From assembly GCF_950295315.1 (NCBI RefSeq), contig NW_026647291.1, forward strand, positions 1-64,000: DNA of 64,000 nucleotides. The letters run 5' to 3'. Position numbers and translations under genes: made by a program. This document shows positions 49,292 to 62,850 of the stretch, one piece after another. Within the stretch, counting starts at the first letter, position 1, and each line of letters begins with the position of its first letter. The notes beneath the pieces are model-generated. The model made no database searches. It was not told the DNA's origin and worked only from the letters and a program-made list of their open reading frames with translations. This DNA comes from Erinaceus europaeus (Eukaryota; Chordata; Mammalia; Eulipotyphla; Erinaceidae).

Positions 49292-52267
49292 TATGGTGAA
49301 GGCTGGGGCTGTCTGGGGTCTGTGGGCATGAGAGCTGCTGCCTTACAATCTCTACAAGCCAGGTTTGAACCTGTCATCAATGAACACAGTGTAGGAGGTT
49401 TTTGAATTCTGGTCTCTTTCCAACTCATCTATTTCTCTTCTCGCCTTCTCTATCTCTAACTCTCACATGCTCTCACACACTCTGTCTTCACTCATTAATA
49501 TTTTACTTAGATTCTTATTTTACTGACAGGCCCAGATAGACAAAGAGAGTTACCAGAGCACTGCTGAGCTCTGGCTTGTTGTGTTGGCGATTTCACCTAG
49601 GCTACTGGAGCCTCAGTTTGTAAGTCTTTCTGACACAAGCCATATTCTGTCTCCTCATTTCCATGCCAGTATCACTCAGAGTTTATAATAAAGATATACA
49701 TACATGTATATATGTACATATAGATTTATATATCTGTCATTTTTAGAATGTTCGACCTATGTATTTGACCTTCTTTCAGAATTACCACATTTATAACAGC
49801 CTAGTTTTTCTGAAATAATTGGCCATATAGTTGGAGCAGGATTCAATACAATTATAAATAATAGAACCTTCCAGTAGCATTTCTAATCGTGTTTCTATTA
49901 GCATCCTTATTGTAATTATCATGGCCCAGATCTTCCCTCCTTTTTCTAGTGTAAGCTTCAATACGTATGTTTTTGTTTTCTTTCTCCGGAAATCTTAATG
50001 TCCCTGGACCCTGAAGTGTTAGGGAATTTTTGAAGCAGCCCTCTGTTTCTCAGCAGATGGTTTCTATGTTTCTGCTGTCATCAGGTCTTCTTGTGGTTTT
50101 TGTCTTTATTTATTTTTATTGTTTCAAGTCCTCCTAGATCATCCCCATTTATTTGCATATTTATTTATTTAGTCAGGTATCACATGTGGCATCATTTCTT
50201 CTGCTTGAGAGATTTTCTCTTATAACTGAAGGGAACTTTTGATGCACAATACATTTCCTGGGGCAAATACTACACACATATGGTGAAGGCTTGGGTTGTC
50301 TGGGGTCTGTGGGCATTAGAGCTGCTGCGTGACAATCTCTACAACCCAGGTTTGAACCTGTCATGAATGAACACAGCCTAGGGGGTTTTTGACTTCTGGT
50401 CTATTTCCAACTCTTCTATTTCTCTTCTCGCCATCTCTGTCTCTGACTCTCACAGGCTCTCTCTCACTCTGTCTGAACTCAGGAATATTTTACTTATATC
50501 CTTATTTTATTGACAGGCCCAGATATACAAAGAGAGTGGCCAGAGCACTGCTGAGCTCTGGCTGGTTTTGTTTGTGATTTCACCTAGGCTACTGGAGCCT
50601 CTGATTGGTAAGTCTCTCTGACTTAAGCCATATTCTGTCTCCTCATATCCATGGCAGTATCTCTCAGACTTTATAATAAAGATATACATCCATATACATA
50701 TATAAATATACATATATATCTCTGTCATTTTTAGAATTGTCAACCTATGTAATTGATCTTAATCAGAATTCACACATTTACAACAGGTTCCTTTTTCCCT
50801 ACTAATTGGCCACATAGTTGGAGCAGGATTCAATACAATTATAAATAATAGAACCTTCCAGTAGCATTTCTAATAGCATTTCTATCAGCATCCTTATTTT
50901 AATTATCATAGTACAGAACTTGCCTCCTTTCTCTAGTGTAAGCTTCAATACATATGAGTTTCTTTTCATTCTCCCGAAATCTTAATTTCCCTGGACTCTG
51001 AAGGGTCTCGGAACTTTTGAAGCAGCCCTTGATTCACAGCAGATGGTTTGTATGTTTCTGCTGTCATCAGGTCTTCTTGTGCTTTTTGTTTTTATTTTTC
51101 ATTTGTTTCAAATCCTCCTAGATAACCCCCATTTACTTGCATATTTATTTATTTATTTATTTATTTATTTGGTTCTATATTACATGAGGGGTCCATTCTT
51201 CTGCTTGATAGATTTTTCTCTTATAATTGAAGGGAAGTTTACACTCACAATACATATCCTGTCGTAAATACTACACACATATGGTGAAGGGTGGGGTTGT
51301 CTGGGGTCTGTGGACAGGAGACTGATGCCTTACAATCTCGACAACCCAGGTTTGAACCTGTCATGTATGAACACAGAGTGGGAGCTTTTGGACTTCTGGT
51401 CTCTTTCCAACTCTTCTATTTCTCTTCTTGCCTTCTCTGTCTCTGACTCTCACAGGCTCTCACTCACTCTGTCTGCACTCATTAATATTTTACTTTTATA
51501 TTATTTGACTGACAGGCCCAGATATACAAAGCGAGTCACCAGGCCCCGGCTGAGCTCTGGATTGTTTTGTTGGCGATTTCACCTAGGTTTCTGGAGCCTC
51601 AGCTTTGTAAGTCTCTCTGGCACAAGCCATACTCTGTCTCCTCATAGCCATGCCAGTATCCCTCATAGTTGATAATAAAGATACACATACATATATGTAC
51701 ATATACATATATATATATATCAGACATTTTTAGAATTGTTGACCTTTTTATTTGATCTGAATGCAGAATTACCGCATTTATAATAGCCTCCTTATTCATA
51801 AATAATTGGTCACATAGTTGGAGCAGGATTCACTACAATTATAAATTATAAACTTTCCAGGAGCATTTCCAATAGCCTTTCTATCAGTATCCTTATTGTA
51901 ATTATCATAGCACAGAACTTGCCTCCATTTTCTAGTGTAAGCTTCAAATCGTATGCGTTTCTTTTCATTCACGGAATTCGTAATTTGCCTGGACCCTGTG
52001 TGTCAGGGAATTTTTGAAGCAGCCCTCTATTTCTCAGCAGACGTTTTCTATATTTCTGCTGTCATCAGGTCTTCCTGTGGTGTTTGTTTTTATTTTTTAT
52101 TTTTTTCAAATCCTCTTAGATCATTCCCATTTATTTGCATATTTATTTATTTATTTATTTTGTCCGATATCACATGAGGGGTCATTTCTTCTGCCTGATA
52201 GATTTTCTCTTATAATTGAAGGGAACTTTTGACACACAATACATTTCCTTTTGCAGATACTACACAC
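49292..52267 (+). repeat. Triple AT-rich module array, unit 7 (modules at 49292, 50279, 51280)
   Basis: Same three modules as in unit 1, carrying the unit 4-6 type markers. Confidence 0.92.
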
Positions 52268-52501
52268 TACTACAACTGCTACTGCACTGTTTTTGACAGT
52301 GACATCCAATGCACAATGGATTAGTATTGCATGGCGCTAGAGAATGTTCACTATTTAACCTACAATGTTTTTAACCTCAAAATATTTATTCTGTTCTTTC
52401 TTGGGGGATGAATGGTTTACAGTCAACAGTTCCATATAATAGTGGGCACGGGGGGGTAATTTTTCCCACTACCCCTGTATTTCTGTACATCCTTTGTAAC
52501 T

Positions 52502-52658
52502 TTCTTATTGAGGAGAAGCAAACAGTCATAAATTGAGAGAGCAGGGCCCAAGCAGGAAGAGAGACAGAGAGACATCTGCAGCTCTGATTTGTCACTAGCC
52601 CAGCTTTACCCTAGCTGGGTAAGTGTGACCAGGGGCTCAAAACAGGGTCCTGGGATTC
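52502..52658 (+). repeat. SINE fragment, unit 7
   Basis: Copy of the 4724-4880 element. Confidence 0.65.
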
Positions 52659-53159
52659 CACATAGTTCCCTGGCAGCTCCACCAGCTGTTCCTCCAACCC
52701 ATGCTCCCTTCGTTGTCCATGTAACTATCGATCTGCTCTAGGCATTTCTCACCTTCATATGCCAGACACTTAACACTTCTCCCTTCCACCCATGAAACTT
52801 TGACCTTTTGCTAGGGTGCAAAACAGCAACTCCAATCCAAGTTATTTTCGGGACAAGTGTGTACGTCTCTGTGGGAAGGTGTGTGTGTGTGTGTGTGTGT
52901 GTGTAAGTGTGCATAAGTGTGTTTCAGTTAAGATTACCGCTGTTGTTTCTTTATTCCTGACACAGGGACTTAGGAACTGGGTTGTGTTATGACAAAGGAA
53001 GTTTCCACTGCACAAGTGGTTTTTCAAGTATGAATTGGCACATTGGATTGTGGACTCTGTTGTGCATTCTCCCAGGTGGTCCTCAGATGGGTTCTTTCCT
53101 TTGCTATTCCCATGCTGTGTGTAATTTTCTGGGTAGACTCAAAGAGGAGTGGCATGGGG

Positions 53160-53447
53160 AGCTCAGCTGCATTCTGCTGTATGTCCACAAGGTGGCGGCA
53201 AAGAAAATAGTTGAGTGTAGTGATTCTGTGGAATGAGGAGAACTCTAGGAATTGTGGCCCGTGGACAGCAGGGTTGAAATTGACGTAGAGTGCCCTAGAC
53301 ATCTGTTCTTTCCTGTGGGGTGGGGGGATCCCCCATTTGGCTTTGCAAGTGGAAGGGGTTTCTCTCTTTGCCTGGGATGACTCTACTGGGAGCTTGTGAA
53401 TCCCTGTGCTCAGCTGCATTCTGCTGGGTGTCCACAAGAGGGCAGCA
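53160..53447 (+). promoter_or_regulatory. Paired CTCF-type motifs, unit 7
   Basis: Cores at 53185-53198 and 53432-53445 are intact. The bases just after the first core differ ('caaagaaaatag' where the other units have 'caaagaccatag'). Confidence 0.7.
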
Positions 53448-53669
53448 CCAGGGCTGGACTAAGGCTCCATGGGGCAAGTGCCCTGAGGCACTGGGCTAGG
53501 AGAGTGGCGACAGTGTTTCTGGGTGTGCCCCAAGAGCATGGCCAGCCTAGCGCAGGCAGGCAGTGTCCTAAGGACGGGCCCAGACAGGAGCTGTGGGGGT
53601 CGTGTTTGCAGAAACAGGGCCTTCAGAGGATGGCAGAAAGTCCCCAGGGGCGGGCCTCAGAGCCCGTGC

Positions 53670-54383
53670 CCAATGAGCCTGAGGGGAGGGCCCAGTGGGT
53701 ATTCATAGAGACAGCTGGCCAATCAGAGAGGAGGAACGTCACCCTCAGGGGCGTGAAGCAAGAGCTGGCCAATGAGAACAGAGGAGGAGTTGCGGGGGCG
53801 GGCCTCAGAGAGGAGCCCACCAATGAGAGCCTGGGTGCTGGCTCTGGGTGGGCGTACCCCTGGAGGTCAGCCAATCAGGGTCCAGCGGAAGTGCCTGGGG
53901 GGCGGGCCCTCGGGAGGCTGTCCAATGAGCGCCTGGGGTGGGCCTCATGGGCGGAGCCCAGGAGGCTGGCCAATCATGGGGCAAGGGCGGTGACCTTCCT
54001 GGGCGTGCCTTAGGAACTGGCCTATCAGAGGGCGCCCCTCAGACAGCAGCCCGCCAATGGGAGCCAAGAGAAGGCTGCCTGGGGGCTTGTCCCTGGGACA
54101 CCAGGCCAATCAGAGTCGAGTGGAAGTGGCTGGTGGGCGGGCCTTCCGGAGGCTGCCCAATCAGCGTGCTGCAGGGCCGTGTGGGCGGTGCTCAAGGCCG
54201 CTGGCCAATCACTGACTAGGGGCCCGGACCCTCCTGGGCGTGTCCAAGCACACTGGCCAATGAGATTGCTGGTGGGGTTCTGGGCGTAGCCTAGGCCTCT
54301 GGCCTATCAGAGCCTGGCTGGCGCCCTGTGGGCAGGCCTTCTGAAGGAATCCCGCCAATGGGAGCTCAGAGCTGGCCTTAAAA
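53670..54383 (+). promoter_or_regulatory. CCAAT/GC-box minisatellite promoter, unit 7
   Basis: Same CCAAT series, ending in TTAAAA at 54378-54383. It shares 'gttgcgggggcgggcc', 'gggggcttgtcc' and 'gggcgtagcc' with unit 8. Confidence 0.75.
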
Positions 54384-54495
54384 GGCTGGGCGTGCTTCCA
54401 GGAAATGCGAAGCAGGGTTCAGCCCAGGGCCCTGCCTTGCAGAAGCTGTCCAGTGCGCATGTGTATAACTCCGTTTGTGCCTGTGCCTCTGTGGA

Positions 54496-54531
<36 letters not shown>

Positions 54532-54979
54532 TGAGGGAGGGAGAGAGAGAGAGAGAACAACAGAATCACTGTGGCACAGGTGATTTTGTGCAAAACACTT
54601 GGCACATTCTGATTTACAGCTCAATATTGACACCAGGGCAGCTCTCCTTGGCCCTTGGTCACTTTTCTTCTTTTCAGATGTAAAGACACTGAAGAGGGAG
54701 AGGTTTTTGCCCTGAGGCTTGCACTGGGAACTAGCAGCTGCCCTGTTTGTGTTGCCAGACTAGGAAACCTGTGGTGCCTGTCCATGTGGAGAGTCTCCTG
54801 GATGAGTTCCTTCTCGAGCCTTTTTCGCTCGGTCCCGTTGGAGCTGCATATAGCTAATGATTTGGAGATTTTATTCCTTTGGACAATTCTTTTCCTGATG
54901 CAAAGTTTCTCTCCAGGTTTTAGCAATCAATTGTGTGAATGTCACATCGAATCCATTGTAGAAAATGACTACATCAGTG

Positions 54980-55043
<64 letters not shown>

Positions 55044-57039
55044 ACATGTAGAGGTCTGAAAATATTTTTTAGCTAGAGACTTGCACAGCTCTGGATTAGG
55101 GTAGCAATGTGGATACACCTGGCCCTTCTGAGCCACAGTCATGAGAGACATCTCACAGAGCCATATCGTATATCACTCTACAAATCTCTCTCAGCACAAA
55201 CTACCACTGCCAAATCATCTACTTCCCTCTTGCTCTTTTTGTCCACCGAGTCTTATCCCAAAACTGTAAATCAAAGAAGAAATAGACATAGTGCAGTTCC
55301 CTGCACACAGGACAGGCTGAGGCTGGACCAGGGAGATGCATTACGCCAGCCTGCATCTTGGCTGGAGCATCACTATGCTTACTTCGAATTTGGAGAGGCG
55401 AGGGCAGTTTTGGAGAGTGGGCTGCCGGCCAAGGGTTGCTTCTCAGAGTGGCTAAGACCTAGATGTTCTAAGTGTTACCTTTCCTCACAAACATAAAATA
55501 GCAATGCCACTTGTAAGAAGTATGCATGGGCATGGAGGGTTTGTCTTCAGTGCTCTGGCACTGATCAACACAGGGCCAGAATTTCAGTCCTTGTCTGTCT
55601 CTGTCATTCTGTCTCTCTGACTGTCTCTACGTGCCTTCTTCACTGGGCCCTTACTGGAAGTCAGTGCATGCATCGTGAACTCAGCCTTCCTGGTGTTGAA
55701 ATTTTCCTTTCTTTGCCCTTTGGATTATTTAGTCTCCTGCACATGGTGTAGTACAGAGGGGAACTGCGGAGACAGCGTTGCTGCTGCAGGTTCCAGGCAT
55801 ATGTCCATCTCCAGCTGCAGCTGTCCAGGCCCTCTGTGCTTGATTGCCATTCTCCAGGGCCCTGAGGCTGACACTCAGCCTCAATGCAGCCCTCCTCACC
55901 TTCCTGCACAGCATCCTTGTCCTTATTCCATGAGAGCCCCGGTCAAGGGAAGTGAAACTCGATCCCCCTGGCACACACACTGTGCTTTCCCTCTATTAAG
56001 CCAAATGGAAAGGATCTGTGGTACTGATGGCCACACCAGTGTCCAGATTTCCCATGCAAAACGGAAGCTTCCAGTGTTCAGAAAGAGGGTGTTTTGATGG
56101 CTGTGAAATGTCTTTTCCAAGTGCCTCATGGTGTTTCAAATCCCTTTTAAACCTGAAGTTCTTTCTTGTATCTAGGGAATATTTTCACCACTGGCCAGAA
56201 GGGCCGCCCAACTAGGAGCACAGCTATCCAGGGGTCAGGAGGTCTTCCAGCCTGCTAGCTCCTGGAGGGATTCCTGAGTATGTCCTCAGGGCCCAAGTGT
56301 AAAAGGTGTTTCCAATTGCCTTGATTAGCAGCAGCCAGGCCCTCAGGTGAGGGGCGGGGCTGTGATCTTGACTGGAAGCCCCTAATTTGGCCAATGGAGG
56401 CATCCATCTTTTTTTGTCTGTCCATAGCAAGGGCCCGGGGAGTTTGTGCTTCCTGCAAACAGAGCGACATTGTATGGGACACTCATGCAAGCCTACTTCT
56501 GGGAATCTCTCAGAGTGTGATGTGTGGACACCAGGAAGCATGAGCAGGGATGTGAGGCCACAGGAGCAATTGCCTTAGCCGGACCCAAAGGGTAGGTGTA
56601 AGGGGCCGGGTTCATCCACTATTGTTTGGTTCAACACACTTCCCATCTATGTGGAAACACAGCCCTTTCTGGGTACTTTCTGGGCTTGTAATCTGCTGCC
56701 CTGAGCAGTGGACTGAGAGCCTGGAGGCTGAGTAGGCAGCCAAACGTGACTGGACAGGCTCAAGCCCCTGAATTCTGAGGGGTGCCCCAGCTTCCCCCAT
56801 TGGCAGTGTTTGGATCATAGTGAGGCATGGCATTGATTCGGAACTCAGGAGAGTGAGACATGAGAGTCCCTTTGCATATGCATTCTTGCTTAGCCACAAT
56901 CTGGGCTAGCTGGCTTGCCCTGACCAGATAGGTTCTCTGTACATAAGTTGCAGGAGAGGCTGGCTCCCTTGCCACCCATGCTCTGAGACTACTACAGGTG
57001 ATCTCTGAGCACACACACACACACACAAACAGACAGACA

Positions 57040-57076
<37 letters not shown>

Positions 57077-57104
57077 ACATTACTGTCAGGTTGGTAGTAG
57101 AGCC

Positions 57105-60080
57105 TATGGTGAAGGCTGGGGCTGTCTGGGGTCTGTGGGCATGAGAGCTGCTGCCTTACAATCTCTACAAGCCAGGTTTGAACCTGTCATCAATGAACAC
57201 AGTGTAGGAGGTTTTTGAATTCTGGTCTCTTTCCAACTCATCTATTTCTCTTCTCACCTTCTCTATCTCTAACTCTCACATGCTCTCACACACTCTGTCT
57301 TCACTCATTAATATTTTACTTAGATTCTTATTTTACTGACAGGCCCAGATAGACAAAGAGAGTTACCAGAGCACTGCTGAGCTCTGGCTTGTTGCGTTGG
57401 CGATTTCACCTAGGCTACTGGAGCCTCAGTTTGTAAGTCTTTCTGACACAAGCCATATTCTGTCTCCTCATTTCCATGCCAGTATCACTCAGAGTTTATA
57501 ATAAAGATATACATACATGTATATATGTACATATAGATTTATATATCTGTCATTTTTAGAATGTTCGACCTATGTATTTGACCTTCTTTCAGAATTACCA
57601 CATTTATAACAGCCTAGTTTTTCTGAAATAATTGGCCATATAGTTGGAGCAGGATTCAATACAATTATAAATAATAGAACCTTCCAGTAGCATTTCTAAT
57701 CGTGTTTCTATTAGCATCCTTATTGTAATTATCATGGCCCAGATCTTCCCTCCTTTTTCTAGTGTAAGCTTCAATACGTATGTGTTTGTTTTCTTTCTCC
57801 GGAAATCTTAATGTCCCTGGACCCTGAAGTGTTAGGGAATTTTTGAAGCAGCCCTCTGTTTCTCAGCAGATGGTTTCTATGTTTCTGCTGTCATCAGGTC
57901 TTCTTGTGGTTTTTGTCTTTATTTATTTTTATTGTTTCAAGTCCTCCCAGATCATCCCCATTTATTTGCATATTTATTTATTTAGTCAGGTATCACATGT
58001 GGCATCATTTCTTCTGCTTGAGAGATTTTCTCTTATAACTGAAGGGAACTTTTGATGCACAATACATTTCCTGGGGCAAATACTACACACATATGGTGAA
58101 GGCTTGGGTTGTCTGGGGTCTGTGGGCATTAGAGCTGCTGCGTGACAATCTCTACAACCCAGGTTTGAACCTGTCATGAATGAACACAGCCTAGGGGGTT
58201 TTTGACTTCTGGTCTATTTCCAACTCTTCTATTTCTCTTCTCGCCATCTCTGTCTCTGACTCTCACAGGCTCTCTCTCACTCTGTCTGAACTCAGGAATA
58301 TTTTACTTATATCCTTATTTTATTGACAGGCCCAGATATACAAAGAGAGTGGCCAGAGCACTGCTGAGCTCTGGCTGGTTTTGTTTGTGATTTCACCTAG
58401 GCTACTGGAGCCTCTGATTGGTAAGTCTCTCTGACTTAAGCCATATTCTGTCTCCTCATATCCATGGCAGTATCTCTCAGACTTTATAATAAAGATATAC
58501 ATCCATATACATATATAAATATACATATATATCTCTGTCATTTTTAGAATTGTCAACCTATGTAATTGATCTTAATCAGAATTCACACATTTACAACAGG
58601 TTCCTTTTTCCCTACTAATTGGCCACATAGTTGGAGCAGGATTCAATACAATTATAAATAATAGAACCTTCCAGTAGCATTTCTAATAGCATTTCTATCA
58701 GCATCCTTATTTTAATTATCATAGTACAGAACTTGCCTCCTTTCTCTAGTGTAAGCTTCAATACATATGAGTTTCTTTTCATTCTCCCGAAATCTTAATT
58801 TCCCTGGACTCTGAAGGGTCTCGGAACTTTTGAAGCAGCCCTTGATTCACAGCAGATGGTTTGTATGTTTCTGCTGTCATCAGGTCTTCTTGTGCTTTTT
58901 GTTTTTATTTTTCATTTGTTTCAAATCCTCCTAGATAACCCCCATTTACTTGCATATTTATTTATTTATTTATTTATTTATTTGGTTCTATATTACATGA
59001 GGGGTCCATTCTTCTGCTTGATAGATTTTTCTCTTATAATTGAAGGGAAGTTTACACTCACAATACATATCCTGTCGTAAATACTACACACATATGGTGA
59101 AGGGTGGGGTTGTCTGGGGTCTGTGGACAGGAGACTGATGCCTTACAATCTCGACAACCCAGGTTTGAACCTGTCATGTATGAACACAGAGTGGGAGCTT
59201 TTGGACTTCTGGTCTCTTTCCAACTCTTCTATTTCTCTTCTTGCCTTCTCTGTCTCTGACTCTCACAGGCTCTCACTCACTCTGTCTGCACTCATTAATA
59301 TTTTACTTTTATATTATTTGACTGACAGGCCCAGATATACAAAGCGAGTCACCAGGCCCCGGCTGAGCTCTGGATTGTTTTGTTGGCGATTTCACCTAGG
59401 TTTCTGGAGCCTCAGCTTTGTAAGTCTCTCTGGCACAAGCCATACTCTGTCTCCTCATAGCCATGCCAGTATCCCTCATAGTTGATAATAAAGATACACA
59501 TACATATATGTACATATACATATATATATATATCAGACATTTTTAGAATTGTTGACCTTTTTATTTGATCTGAATGCAGAATTACCGCATTTATAATAGC
59601 CTCCTTATTCATAAATAATTGGTCACATAGTTGGAGCAGGATTCACTACAATTATAAATTATAAACTTTCCAGGAGCATTTCCAATAGCCTTTCTATCAG
59701 TATCCTTATTGTAATTATCATAGCACAGAACTTGCCTCCATTTTCTAGTGTAAGCTTCAAATCGTATGCGTTTCTTTTCATTCACGGAATTCGTAATTTG
59801 CCTGGACCCTGTGTGTCAGGGAATTTTTGAAGCAGCCCTCTATTTCTCAGCAGACGTTTTCTATATTTCTGCTGTCATCAGGTCTTCCTGTGGTGTTTGT
59901 TTTTATTTTTTATTTTTTTCAAATCCTCTTAGATCATTCCCATTTATTTGCATATTTATTTATTTATTTATTTCGTCCGATATCACATGAGGGGTCATTT
60001 CTTCTGCCTGATAGATTTTCTCTTATAATTGAAGGGAACTTTTGACACACAATACATTTCCTTTTGCAGATACTACACAC
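57105..60080 (+). repeat. Triple AT-rich module array, unit 8 (modules at 57105, 58092, 59093)
   Basis: Same three modules as in unit 1. 'atttcgtccg' near 59970 matches unit 3 rather than units 4-7. Confidence 0.92.
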
Positions 60081-60315
60081 TACTACAACTGCTACTGCAC
60101 TGTTTTTGACAGTGACATCCAATGCACAATGGATTAGTATTGCATGGCGCTAGAGAATGTTCACTATTTAACCTACAATGTTTTTAACCTCAAAATATTT
60201 ATTCTGTTCTTTCTTGGGGGATGAATGGTTTACAGTCAACAGTTCCATATAATAGTGGGCACGGGGGGGGTAATTTTTCCCACTACCCCTGTATTTCTGT
60301 ACATCCTTTGTAACT

Positions 60316-60472
60316 TTCTTATTGAGGAGAAGCAAACAGTCATAAATTGAGAGAGCAGGGCCCAAGCAGGAAGAGAGACAGAGAGACATCTGCAGCTCTG
60401 ATTTGTCACTAGCCCAGCTTTACCCTAGCTGGGTAAGTGTGACCAGGGGCTCAAAACAGGGTCCTGGGATTC
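60316..60472 (+). repeat. SINE fragment, unit 8
   Basis: Copy of the 4724-4880 element. Confidence 0.65.
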
Positions 60473-60973
60473 CACATAGTTCCCTGGCAGCTCCACCAGC
60501 TGTTCCTCCAACCCATGCTCCCTTCGTTGTCCATGTAACTATCGATCTGCTCTAGGCATTTCTCACCTTCATATGCCAGACACTTAACACTTCTCCCTTC
60601 CACCCATGAAACTTTGACCTTTTGCTAGGGTGCAAAACAGCAACTCCAATCCAAGTTATTTTCGGGACAAGTGTGTACGTCTCTGTGGGAAGGTGTGTGT
60701 GTGTGTGTGTGTGTGTGTAAGTGTGCATAAGTGTGTTTCAGTTAAGATTACCGCTGTTGTTTCTTTATTCCTGACACAGGGACTTAGGAACTGGGTTGTG
60801 TTATGACAAAGGAAGTTTCCACTGCACAAGTGGTTTTTCAAGTATGAATTGGCACATTGGATTGTGGACTCTGTTGTGCATTCTCCCAGGTGGTCCTCAG
60901 ATGGGTTCTTTCCTTTGCTATTCCCATGCTGTGTGTAATTTTCTGGGTAGACTCAAAGAGGAGTGGCATGGGG

Positions 60974-61261
60974 AGCTCAGCTGCATTCTGCTGTATGTCC
61001 ACAAGGTGGCGGCAAAGACCATAGTTGAGTGTAGTGATTCTGTGGAATGAGGAGAACTCTAGGAATTGTGGCCCGTGGACAGCAGGGTTGAAATTGACGT
61101 AGAGTGCCCTAGACATCTGTTCTTTCCTGTGGGGTGGGGGGATCCCCCATTTGGCTTTGCAAGTGGAAGGGGTTTCTCTCTTTGCCTGGGATGACTCTAC
61201 TGGGAGCTTGTGAATCCCTGTGCTCAGCTGCATTCTGCTGGGTGTCCACAAGAGGGCAGCA
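60974..61261 (+). promoter_or_regulatory. Paired CTCF-type motifs, unit 8
   Basis: Cores at 60999-61012 and 61246-61259, with the same sequence, orientation and spacing as unit 1. Confidence 0.7.
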
Positions 61262-61483
61262 CCAGGGCTGGACTAAGGCTCCATGGGGCAAGTGCCCTGA
61301 GGCACTGGGCTAGGAGAGTGGCGACAGTGTTTCTGGGTGTGCCCCAAGAGCATGGCCAGCCTAGCGCAGGCAGGCAGTGTCCTAAGGACGGGCCCAGACA
61401 GGAGCTGTGGGGGTCGTGTTTGCAGAAACAGGGCCTTCAGAGGATGGCAGAAAGTCCCCAGGGGCGGGCCTCAGAGCCCGTGC

Positions 61484-62197
61484 CCAATGAGCCTGAGGGG
61501 AGGACCCAGTGGGTATTCATAGAGACAGCTGGCCAATCAGAGAGGAGGAACGTCACCCTCAGGGGCGTGAAGCAAGAGCTGGCCAATGAGAACAGAGGAG
61601 GAGTTGCGGGGGCGGGCCTCAGAGAGGAGCCCACCAATGAGAGCCTGGGTGCTGGCTCTGGGTGGGCGTACCCCTGGAGGTCAGCCAATCAGGGTCCAGC
61701 GGAAGTGCCTGGGGGGCGGGCCCTCGGGAGGCTGTCCAATGAGCGCCTGGGGTGGGCCTCATGGGCGGAGCCCAGGAGGCTGGCCAATCATGGGGCAAGG
61801 GCGGTGACCTTCCTGGGCGTGCCTTAGGAACTGGCCTATCAGAGGGCGCCCCTCAGACAGCAGCCCGCCAATGGGAGCCAAGAGAAGGCTGCCTGGGGGC
61901 TTGTCCCTGGGACACCAGGCCAATCAGAGTCGAGTGGAAGTGGCTGGTGGGCGGGCCTTCCGGAGGCTGCCCAATCAGCGTGCTGCAGGGCCGTGTGGGC
62001 GGTGCTCAAGGCCGCTGGCCAATCACTGACTAGGGGCCCGGACCCTCCTGGGCGTGTCCAAGCACACTGGCCAATGAGATTGCTGGTGGGGTTCTGGGCG
62101 TAGCCTAGGCCTCTGGCCTATCAGAGCCTGGCTGGCGCCCTGTGGGCAGGCCTTCTGAAGGAATCCCGCCAATGGGAGCTCAGAGCTGGCCTTAAAA
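61484..62197 (+). promoter_or_regulatory. CCAAT/GC-box minisatellite promoter, unit 8
   Basis: Same CCAAT series, ending in TTAAAA at 62192-62197, with the unit-7 variants plus 'gaggacccag' near 61500. Confidence 0.75.
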
Positions 62198-62309
62198 GGC
62201 TGGGCGTGCTTCCAGGAAATGCGAAGCAGGGTTCAGCCCAGGGCCCTGCCTTGCAGAAGCTGTCCAGTGCGCATGTGTATAACTCCGTTTGTGCCTGTGC
62301 CTCTGTGGA

Positions 62310-62343
<34 letters not shown>

Positions 62344-62791
62344 TGAGGGAGGGAGAGAGAGAGAGAGAACAACAGAATCACTGTGGCACAGGTGATTTTG
62401 TGCAAAACACTTGGCACATTCTGATTTACAGCTCAATATTGACACCAGGGCAGCTCTCCTTGGCCCTTGGTCACTTTTCTTCTTTTCAGATGTAAAGACA
62501 CTGAAGAGGGAGAGGTTTTTGCCCTGAGGCTTGCACTGGGAACTAGCAGCTGCCCTGTTTGTGTTGCCAGACTAGGAAACCTGTGGTGCCTGTCCATGTG
62601 GAGAGTCTCCTGGATGAGTTCCTTCTCGAGCCTTTTTCGCTCGGTCCCGTTGGAGCTGCATATAGCTAATGATTTGGAGATTTTATTCCTTTGGACAATT
62701 CTTTTCCTGATGCAAAGTTTCTCTCCAGGTTTTAGCAATCAATTGTGTGAATGTCACATCGAATCCATTGTAGAAAATGACTACATCAGTG

Positions 62792-62850
<59 letters not shown>

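Larger units (their letters stand above)
47772..55579 (+). repeat. Macrosatellite unit 7 (7808 bp, mosaic)
   Basis: Same order of elements as unit 1. The first part, to about 52.3 kb, carries the markers of units 4-6. The rest carries markers shared with unit 8 and partly unit 2 ('ctcaaaatatt' near 52376, 'cacattgg', 'gctggacta', 'cctcatgggcgg'). This mosaic structure points to unequal exchange or gene conversion inside the array. Confidence 0.97.
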
